From assembly GCA_937894935.1 (NCBI GenBank), contig CALAYC010000058.1, forward strand, positions 1-31,865: a stretch of DNA of 31,865 nucleotides. Direction: 5' to 3'. The stretch is from an uncultured Verrucomicrobiota bacterium (GTDB taxonomy: Bacteria; Verrucomicrobiota; Verrucomicrobiia; Limisphaerales; JADLHS01). The position numbers were made by a program, and so were the translations under genes. Below the pieces are notes generated by a model. That model saw nothing but the letters and a program-made list of their open reading frames with translations, was not told the origin of the DNA and did not search any database. This document shows positions 26,184-31,865 of this stretch, piece after piece. Position 1 is the first letter of the stretch. Each line of letters begins with the position of its first letter.

Positions 26184-26289
26184 TTATCGCGATGAGAAAA
26201 GGCCCAAGCTCGCGAAATCCGAAACCGAGTTATTGAAAGATTTTCCGACCCAACTCATCAATCAAGGCGTGCGCCTCGCCTGGCCATAA
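26184..26289 (+). pseudogene. Remnant of a second FAD oxidoreductase 3' end
   Basis: The last 63 bases (26227-26289) match the end of the FAD oxidoreductase gene (23698-23760) at 59 of 63 positions, including the stop, and read ELLKDFPTQLINQGVRLAWP. Just upstream, LSR and QAREIR are recognisable through synonymous codon changes (for example TTA TCG CGA for CTA TCA CGA), but a stop after LSR and a five-base deletion break the frame. It starts just outside the ATPase coding region. It is therefore a decayed paralog end rather than a random repeat. The remaining gap to 26428 shows nothing recognisable. Confidence 0.75.
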
Positions 26290-26428
26290 AATGCTCGGAC
26301 TCACCAGGCAAAACCGGCCTACACTGCACCGAACCGCGCGCCTTGCATCACGCGGCCATTGTTCATAGATTCCCATCGCGTCGTCGAGACTGTTCCCATA
26401 CACTGTTCGCAATCCAACTGATCCGCTT

Positions 26429-26881
26429 ATGAATCTGGCAAGCCTCGTTGTGGTATTTCTGCGTTTGATGGCGCTCAACTTCGTCCTCAACAGTATCACT
26501 CACCTCTTGCCGTTCATTCTGAGATTTCGTCAGGAAGGGCCAGACCTTGACCTTGATTCGCTCCGTCCTTCCATAATCCTGATAGTGATTCAGCTCGCCG
26601 GCGCGGCGTTAATCTGGTTATACGCCACGACCATTGCGCACTTTGTCACCAAGGAGACATCACTGACCGTGTCCATCGGAACATTGACACTCACCGATGC
26701 TTATTCGCTTCTGTTTGCAGGCATGGGTTTGTTCTTCATCGCACGGCATCTGTCCGTGGTTCTAACCTGGATTCATTACTTATTGAAGCGCCCACAATTT
26801 GACCGTTCATTCGAACCGAACATTGGATATGACATGACAAACGCGGTTTCCCTTTCTGGTAGGGCTGGTGCTGTTTCTTAA
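26429..26881 (+). CDS. Small integral membrane protein of unknown function
   Basis: 150 residues with three likely membrane segments: LVVVFLRLMALNFVLNSITHLLPFI (about 6-30), IILIVIQLAGAALIWLYATTIAHFV (about 49-73) and AYSLLFAGMGLFFIARHLSVVLTWIHYLL (about 91-119). The soluble tail ends DMTNAVSLSGRAGAVS and may be slightly altered relative to relatives. No family was recognised. It stands alone between the oxidoreductase remnant and the DAHP synthase gene. The start is the ATG at 26429; no ribosome site is evident. The hydrophobic pattern and acceptable codon use support a real gene, but modestly. Confidence 0.6.
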   Translation: MNLASLVVVFLRLMALNFVLNSITHLLPFILRFRQEGPDLDLDSLRPSIILIVIQLAGAALIWLYATTIAHFVTKETSLTVSIGTLTLTDAYSLLFAGMGLFFIARHLSVVLTWIHYLLKRPQFDRSFEPNIGYDMTNAVSLSGRAGAVS

Positions 26882-27066
26882 CAGCCGTAAGTTCGCCATC
26901 CTGTTGGCACGAAATCATCAGCGCCAAACAGCCCTGACCGATCCAGCGTAATCCTGATTTAGCAGAATTAACGCGCCGCAGGCATTTCCAACCACGCCAT
27001 TACCCCGTCTTTTTGCCCCTTTAAATCTTCTTTTTCCCGTCTCGCGTCCCGCTATACTTCCCGCCC

Positions 27067-28137
27067 ATGTTTAAGACGCAAGATTTACATGTTCGCGAAA
27101 TTATCCGGCTTGCTGCGCCTCATGCGGTCAAGTCGTCGTTCCCGGCCACGCCGGAAGCCATCGCCACCGTCGCGATGAGCCGCGAACGTATCATTCGCAT
27201 TCTGCGCCAGGAAGACCCGCGCCTGTTGGTCGTCGTCGGCCCGTGTTCCATTCACGATCAAAAGAGCGCGCTTGATTACGCTCAGCGTCTGAACAAACTC
27301 CGCCAGGAACTCTCCGACCGCATGGAAATCGTCATGCGCGTTTATTTCGAAAAACCGCGCACCACCATCGGCTGGAAAGGTTTGATCAACGATCCCCATC
27401 TCGATGGCTCGGAGAAAATTGATGAAGGTCTTCGCATCGCTCGCAAATTGCTCGTGCAAATCACCGGCATGGGATTGCCTGCTGCCACGGAGTTTCTCGA
27501 TCCCATCGTTCCGCAATACATCGCTGACCTCGTAAGTTGGGCGGCGATTGGCGCGCGCACGACCGAATCTCAAACGCATCGCGAAATGGCCAGCGGCCTC
27601 TCGATGCCGGTCGGTTTCAAGAACGCCACCGACGGCAGCTTGCAAGTGGCCATTGACGCCATGGGTGCGGCGCGGCATCGCCACAGTTTTCTCGGCATTG
27701 ATCAGGATGGCGTCACCAGCGTCGTCCGCACCAGCGGCAATCCCAACGGTCACGTCGTGTTACGCGGCGGTCGCGCGCGAACCAACTACGACGCCAAGAG
27801 CATCGCCGAGGCGGAAGCCACGTTGCGAAAACACAATCTCCCTGCCGTGATGATGGTGGATTGCAGCCATGCGAATTCGGAAAAGAAACACGCGCGACAG
27901 GAAGAAGTCTGGCGCAGTGTCATCGAACAACGCGTCAACGGCACAAAATCCGTCATCGGTATGATGGTCGAAAGCCACTTGAACGAAGGCAATCAGCCGT
28001 TCCCGCAACCGGCGAAAGATTTGCTCTACGGGGTCAGCATCACCGACGCGTGCGTCAGTTGGGAGACGACCGAACGCATGCTGCGCTGGGGACACGAACA
28101 ACTCGCCGCACAGAACCGCGCGACGGCTGTCGCCTGA
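27067..28137 (+). CDS. 3-deoxy-7-phosphoheptulonate synthase (DAHP synthase, AroF/G/H type)
   Basis: 356 residues, normal for the class I alpha DAHP synthases. It joins phosphoenolpyruvate and erythrose 4-phosphate in the first step of aromatic amino-acid synthesis, in the cytoplasm. Diagnostic segments are VVGPCSIHD (about 57-65), FEKPRTTIGWKGLINDP (about 94-110), AIGARTTESQTHREMASGLSMPVGFKNATDG, VDCSHANSEKKH and SITDACVSWETTE. The N-terminal 50 residues are of the length that carries feedback control in E. coli enzymes, but which amino acid acts here cannot be told. The start ATG lies about ten bases after TATACT, a possible -10 box without a good -35 partner. The 26882-27066 leader shows no recognisable leader peptide or riboswitch. 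Confidence 0.95.
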   Translation: MFKTQDLHVREIIRLAAPHAVKSSFPATPEAIATVAMSRERIIRILRQEDPRLLVVVGPCSIHDQKSALDYAQRLNKLRQELSDRMEIVMRVYFEKPRTTIGWKGLINDPHLDGSEKIDEGLRIARKLLVQITGMGLPAATEFLDPIVPQYIADLVSWAAIGARTTESQTHREMASGLSMPVGFKNATDGSLQVAIDAMGAARHRHSFLGIDQDGVTSVVRTSGNPNGHVVLRGGRARTNYDAKSIAEAEATLRKHNLPAVMMVDCSHANSEKKHARQEEVWRSVIEQRVNGTKSVIGMMVESHLNEGNQPFPQPAKDLLYGVSITDACVSWETTERMLRWGHEQLAAQNRATAVA

Positions 28138-28184
28138 TAATTCGCCGTTCGACCAACGGGCTTGCGAGAACTCACGCCTTTGTA

Positions 28185-28910
28185 TCAGCGCGGCGTGCTC
28201 TTTCGTGGAGAAATGTTTTTAAGTCCGCTAAGACTTTTCAATTGAACCCGACCTCCTTGACGCGATCGAATTCGCTTCAAGGAGCGTTGCAGTTCTCGCC
28301 CCAGCCGTTGCGTTGAGGGTAAATTCCCTACGAGCAAAATCCGATTCTCGTATTCCTGAAACGTCACCACCTGCGCGTTATCAAATCCTGTTGCCAAGCG
28401 CGCCATTCCTCGTTTCCAGCCTTCCGGCGGCGGCGACACCAGATTAAAAACCGCAACACCGTCTCGTTTTAACCGCCGCCGCATCAGATTCGGCAGAACG
28501 TCCCAACACACCTCCGGCTTCACCACATCGCCGTTTTGCGGCACCGATAAATCGTCCATCAGCAAATCAAACTTTTCCGTCCGCTTGCGCAACCATTTCG
28601 CAGCATCGCCGTGATGCCAATGCACCTGTTGCCCCCAATCCGGACATTCCCGCCGAAACAAATCGTAACTCTCCCGATCCAGATCCACGGTCGCGAACGG
28701 CGATTTCATTCCCAATGCCTGCAACGGCGCCAGCATTCCTCCGCCCGCGAACCCAAGTACTCCGATTTTTCCTTCCGGCCGCAACAACGCCATCAGCGCC
28801 GCCAACACATCAAAGACGCTATGCGTCGGTCCGGGTGACGTGCGTAATTCACTGATCACCACGCCGTGTTGGCTGAGGCGCAAGCCGTGCCTGGTTCGAA
28901 TCACCTGCAT
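28185..28910 (-). CDS. Spermidine-synthase-like SAM-dependent methyltransferase-fold protein
   Basis: 241 residues with a single Rossmann-type domain. The nucleotide-binding loop is VLGFAGGGMLAPL (about 51-63), followed by TVDLDRESYDLF with an acidic residue at the end of beta-2, and HHGDAAKWLRKRTEKFDLLMDDLS, where spermidine synthases have their GD and D-D motifs. The family's N-terminal beta domain is reduced to about 25 residues (RHGLRLSQHGVVISELRTSPGP). The C-terminus is a basic tail (QRSLKRIRSRQGGRVQ). The protein is probably not a true spermidine synthase; uncharacterised proteins of this type are common. It converges on the DAHP synthase gene, 47 bases away, and has its upstream region next to the tRNA gene. 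Confidence 0.75.
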   Translation of the reverse strand: MQVIRTRHGLRLSQHGVVISELRTSPGPTHSVFDVLAALMALLRPEGKIGVLGFAGGGMLAPLQALGMKSPFATVDLDRESYDLFRRECPDWGQQVHWHHGDAAKWLRKRTEKFDLLMDDLSVPQNGDVVKPEVCWDVLPNLMRRRLKRDGVAVFNLVSPPPEGWKRGMARLATGFDNAQVVTFQEYENRILLVGNLPSTQRLGRELQRSLKRIRSRQGGRVQLKSLSGLKNISPRKSTPR

Positions 28911-29010
28911 CGCGCGAGTATTGAAAATCCCGGCGCCCTCGTCAGTAGCGATTCACCGCGCGAACGCAAACTTGCACCGCTCCCGCCGGCTGATTACTGT
29001 CAGCAAGGCT

Positions 29011-29087
<77 letters not shown>

Positions 29088-29128
29088 CTAGATTACGATT
29101 CCGAATTTACGATTGACCAATTCTCCTC

Positions 29129-30016
29129 GTGCTCACTCTGGAAAACCTTTCTGAACTGCTGGAAAAACATCGGCCCGCATCAACCGCGAAGGTGAAAGAA
29201 TTTTCCATCGCAGGCAAAGCGTTCACCTTCAATTCGCAACCCGCCATCATGGGCGTGGTCAATCTCTCTGCTGATTCGTGGTATCGCGAAAGCGTTTGCC
29301 TCACCGCGGAAACGGCGATTGCGCGCGGGAAAGTGCTCGCGGCCCAAGGCGCTGCCATCATTGATGTCGGCGCGGAATCCAGTCTCGCGTCTGCCGCTCG
29401 CGTTGATGCGGCTGACCAGAATTCCAAACTGCTTCCGGTGATTAAAGCGCTGCGCGCCGCGGATATTCTGGTCTCGGTGGAAACGTATCAACCTGCCGTC
29501 ACGCGCGCCTGTCTCGAAGCCGGCGCAAATGTTTTGAATCTCACCGGGCCGGAACGCAGTGATGAACTTTACCGCATGGTGGCTGATCACGACGCCGCAG
29601 TAATCATCTGTTATGTGCAGGGCAAAAATGTACGCGAGGTCGGCGACTTCGATTTGAGCGCTGACCCGATTCCGATGATGCACGATTACTTCGCGCGCCA
29701 GGTTGAACTGGCACAGCGCAACGGCGTCGAACGCATCTTCATCGATCCGGGGTTAGGCTTCTACTATCGCAATTTGCAGGACAGCGCGGTGCGTGTGCGA
29801 CATCAGATAAATGTGTTTCTCAACTCCTTTCGACTGCGCACGCTCGGCTATCCGATTTGCCACGCATTGCCACACGCGTTTGAATTTTTCGGCGACGAAG
29901 TGCGCTGCGCCGAGCCGTTCTTCGCCGTATTGGCCGCATTGGGCAAAACCGATTTATTCCGCACCCACGAAGTGCCACGCATCAAAGCGGTGTTGGAAAC
30001 AATGAAAGTGTTCTGA
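29129..30016 (+). CDS. Dihydropteroate-synthase-like TIM-barrel protein (divergent FolP family)
   Basis: 295 residues starting with GTG, near the usual FolP length. The barrel motifs are recognisable but altered: MGVVNLSADSWYRES (41-55) for the usual NVTPDSFSDGG, IIDVGAESS (77-85) for IDIGGESTRPG, LVSVETYQPAVTRACLEAGANVLNLTG (114-140), FIDPGLGF (204-211) for DPGIGFGK, and a C-terminal RTHEVPRIK for RVHDV. N45, D49, D79 and D206, which bind pterin and diphosphate in FolP, are kept. The lysine after DPGIGFGK and the SRK segment are not evident; HALPHAF stands where SRK is expected. It is either a divergent folate enzyme or a pterin-binding relative. It follows tRNA-Arg by 41 bases. Confidence 0.78.
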   Translation: MLTLENLSELLEKHRPASTAKVKEFSIAGKAFTFNSQPAIMGVVNLSADSWYRESVCLTAETAIARGKVLAAQGAAIIDVGAESSLASAARVDAADQNSKLLPVIKALRAADILVSVETYQPAVTRACLEAGANVLNLTGPERSDELYRMVADHDAAVIICYVQGKNVREVGDFDLSADPIPMMHDYFARQVELAQRNGVERIFIDPGLGFYYRNLQDSAVRVRHQINVFLNSFRLRTLGYPICHALPHAFEFFGDEVRCAEPFFAVLAALGKTDLFRTHEVPRIKAVLETMKVF

Positions 30017-30039
30017 TCGCTTCGCTGCGTCAGACAAAT

Positions 30040-31020
30040 TCAGCGTCGTTCACACAGAAAAACTCCTTCCTCACCTGAGCTGGTAATCCATTGGTCGCCG
30101 ACGACGAATCCGTGCTTGGCGAGATGTTTCGTAACCAAATCCGGCGTGTAGCGATACGAGAAAAACAATCGCAGGCTCTGTCCGCGATTGAATACGAATC
30201 GCTCATTCTCCACCTGAAGCACGCACCGACGTTTGAAATGAAATCGCGCCACGATACGCTTTAGCGATTGCGCGCCGCGCTCAATGTCAAAACGCAACTG
30301 ACCGGCGCTCCGTTCCACTCCGAGATCGAGCAGAAACGTCAGCAGCCACTCGCGCGTAAGCTCATTGTCATACTGCGGAAAAATTTGCTTCAGGCCCGCG
30401 GCATAATCCAAACCGGGCGACAGATTTGCGCTGAACAACAAGGTATCGCGAGGCCGCAGCAACGCGCTGAGCTTCGGCAAAATGTCATTCGGCTCAAAAT
30501 TGGGAATCATGCCGAAGAACGTCAGGAGCCGCGGTGTAGATGACGCGGCTTGATCGCTAATCACCTCAGCCAGATCCTCTGCCGTCGCCAGATCGCAAAC
30601 GAGGGGAAAAATCTTTTCTGCCGGCAACACCGTGCGCGCGACTTGTTGCGCTACGAGAGTCATTGCGACGCTGACGTCGGAAGGCGTGTAGCAGACGGAT
30701 TTTCTTCGCGTCTGTAATAATTTCAGCAACCGCGCATCTTTTTGTCCACCGCCACAACCGAGTCCCACCACGTGGATTGATTTCGCTCTGATGCGTCGCA
30801 CCGTAGCCGCGAACGCGCGGTCATAGGTTAAGGCGCAATCAGCATCGTTCCGCGACGGCGAATAAGCCTGATGCAGCGCGAGCCATTTGTTCGTCTGTTT
30901 GATGGAATCGTAATGAAACTTGTGATTCACCTGCCGCGTACGCAGCGATTCCAGCAAATCACGCCGGACATTTTCCGGAGCTTGACTTTCGTGAATAGCG
31001 ACGTTGACGACAGACGACAT
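30040..31020 (-). CDS. EgtD-type (Methyltransf_33) SAM-dependent methyltransferase
   Basis: 326 residues, close to the 321 of mycobacterial EgtD. The N-terminal region (KFHYDSIKQTNKWLALHQAYSPSRND, about 34-59) corresponds to the EgtD segment around its YD and PEYYPTR motifs, and the SAM-binding loop is HVVGLGCGGGQKDARLL (about 83-99). TFFGMIPNFEPNDILPKLSALLRPRDTLLFSANLSPG (about 168-204) matches the family's loop and strand that line the amino-acid site. EgtD trimethylates histidine in ergothioneine synthesis, but the family also has other members, and no egtB gene is present in this window. It lies 18 bases after the PEP-CTERM gene on the same strand and converges on the DHPS-like gene. Confidence 0.75.
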   Translation of the reverse strand: MSSVVNVAIHESQAPENVRRDLLESLRTRQVNHKFHYDSIKQTNKWLALHQAYSPSRNDADCALTYDRAFAATVRRIRAKSIHVVGLGCGGGQKDARLLKLLQTRRKSVCYTPSDVSVAMTLVAQQVARTVLPAEKIFPLVCDLATAEDLAEVISDQAASSTPRLLTFFGMIPNFEPNDILPKLSALLRPRDTLLFSANLSPGLDYAAGLKQIFPQYDNELTREWLLTFLLDLGVERSAGQLRFDIERGAQSLKRIVARFHFKRRCVLQVENERFVFNRGQSLRLFFSYRYTPDLVTKHLAKHGFVVGDQWITSSGEEGVFLCERR

Positions 31021-31038
31021 GCAGAGGTTGTCGCCGAT

Positions 31039-31734
31039 TCACAACGAAGAAACAAGTTTGCGCTTCGTTCGCTGAGCGCGAGAAGCAGAATTTAATTCAC
31101 CGCCGGCAGTAAACAAACCGAGCGACGCAAGAGCCAGCAGACTCAAAGTAGTTGGTTCAGGCACAGCATCGTAGGTCCCTACGAAAATGCCGCTTCCAAA
31201 TGCAGTCGCACTATCCGCGACAAACAATCCTCCGCCCTGCCGTGTGAGGCGAAACCAGCCATACGCATCGTAGTCGTCTGGAGCGGGATTGCCCGGAGCA
31301 CCGGGTTGTCCTGAACCAGCCTGATACAACGCATTGTCCCGATAGGCGAGCAACAAACTCTCTCCAACCGCCAAGGAGAATTGATAAGAACCGGGATTCA
31401 CCCCGGAATTGTCAAACAGCGGCATCGTATCAGTCACATACTCCGGTGTGAATGCCGAGTTCACCGAGCCGGCATAAATAGCATAGCTCTCCGCAATACC
31501 ATAATAATCCAGTTGATACTGCCCGGCACTGATCGTTGTCAGCCCCAAAGCAAAGAGTCCTCCCGCATCGCCCGGGTATTGAGATTGCATCACGTACGAC
31601 CCGGGTGGTGCTGCGTCCGGTTGCCCAAGAATAATGTTACTCTGAACAACTGTTCCCTGCGCCCACGCGGAGGCGCTATTCAAGAGAATCCAAAACGCGA
31701 GGAATTTCACCCAGGGAGTGGTTGAGGTTTTCAT
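31039..31734 (-). CDS. PEP-CTERM sorting-domain secreted protein
   Basis: 231 residues from the ATG at 31734 (MKTSTTPWVKFLAFWILLNSASAWAQ), a clear signal peptide; an ATG five codons upstream is also in frame. The mature part is low in cysteine and rich in Gly, Ala and Tyr. Near the C-terminus VPEPTTLSLLALASLGLFTAGG is the PEP-CTERM signal: the VPEP motif then a membrane helix, after which a basic tail follows (RAQRTKRKL). Such proteins are processed by exosortase and delivered to the outer surface. The tail after the helix is longer than the usual few arginines. The central domain was not recognised. The upstream 31735-31865 region shows no identifiable promoter. Confidence 0.85.
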   Translation of the reverse strand: MKTSTTPWVKFLAFWILLNSASAWAQGTVVQSNIILGQPDAAPPGSYVMQSQYPGDAGGLFALGLTTISAGQYQLDYYGIAESYAIYAGSVNSAFTPEYVTDTMPLFDNSGVNPGSYQFSLAVGESLLLAYRDNALYQAGSGQPGAPGNPAPDDYDAYGWFRLTRQGGGLFVADSATAFGSGIFVGTYDAVPEPTTLSLLALASLGLFTAGGELNSASRAQRTKRKLVSSL

Positions 31735-31865
31735 AAATTCAATTCCCATTGCAGTTAAACCGACCCAAAGGCTGACGCGCCGAGTCGTAACACCAATTCG
31801 GATTCGGTCAAGCCCTGCTTTGAGTCCCTATAAGAAACCCGTTCCACCCGGGCCGGCGTCAATAC

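Noticed and set aside
27053..27058. TATACT as a -10 promoter box for the DAHP synthase gene
   Set aside because: No acceptable -35 partner at 16-18 bases, and it would put the transcript start nearly at the ATG; mentioned in the gene entry but not listed as a feature.
27085..27753. Minus-strand frame of 222 codons opposite DAHP synthase
   Set aside because: Shadow of a highly conserved enzyme gene.
28145..28159. Small hairpin CCGTT-CGACC-AACGG between DAHP synthase and the spermidine-synthase-like gene
   Set aside because: A five-base stem in the right place, but too short to support a terminator call.

Overview
The window looks like a chromosomal segment of a Verrucomicrobiota bacterium, probably of the Pedosphaera/Limisphaerales kind. 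This is inferred from style, not from a marker gene. The signs are a prepilin-like protein with an FTLIELLVVIAIIAILAAM-type N-terminus and an FADGHAE tail, a PEP-CTERM protein, a two-module LamG surface protein, secreted proteins ending in an FFR-containing beta domain, moderately high GC, and many genes without a clear Shine-Dalgarno site. With the starts chosen here, no gene-free stretch exceeds 300 bases.

Region 1 (1-4914, minus strand) is the most informative part. Read in transcription order it holds a secreted DUF5060/DUF4038 apiosidase-like hydrolase, a Gfo/Idh/MocA dehydrogenase resembling D-apiose dehydrogenase (ApsD), an NAD-binding protein resembling D-apionate oxidoisomerase (ApnO), a TIM-barrel protein resembling 3-oxo-isoapionate decarboxylase (OiaC), and a lipoprotein sugar-binding protein cut by the window edge. 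Together they suggest a locus for release, capture and oxidation of the branched plant-wall sugar D-apiose. The lactonase step (ApnL) is not seen and may lie beyond base 1.

Region 2 (5000-11413, minus strand) encodes surface and secreted proteins: the duplicated LamG protein, the prepilin-like protein, a cohesin-like secreted protein, and a CE15 glucuronoyl-esterase-like protein with a dockerin-like EF-hand. A conserved 38-base element lies upstream of both the prepilin and CE15 genes.

Region 3 (11539-19711) holds central metabolism: CstA (minus), divergent glcD-glcF (plus), a frameshifted DedA/TVP38 membrane gene overlapping the glcF end, a conserved helical protein of unknown function, a secreted PHP phosphodiesterase and a candidate terminator.

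Region 4 (19712-26289) has a secreted phosphodiester glycosidase, an Nramp-like transporter without the usual metal-site motifs, a Tat-type FAD oxidoreductase and a P1B-4-type metal ATPase. A decayed copy of the oxidoreductase 3' end lies on the far side of the ATPase.

Region 5 (26429-31865) holds a small membrane protein, DAHP synthase, a spermidine-synthase-like protein, tRNA-Arg(UCU), a divergent dihydropteroate-synthase-like protein, an EgtD-type methyltransferase and a PEP-CTERM protein.
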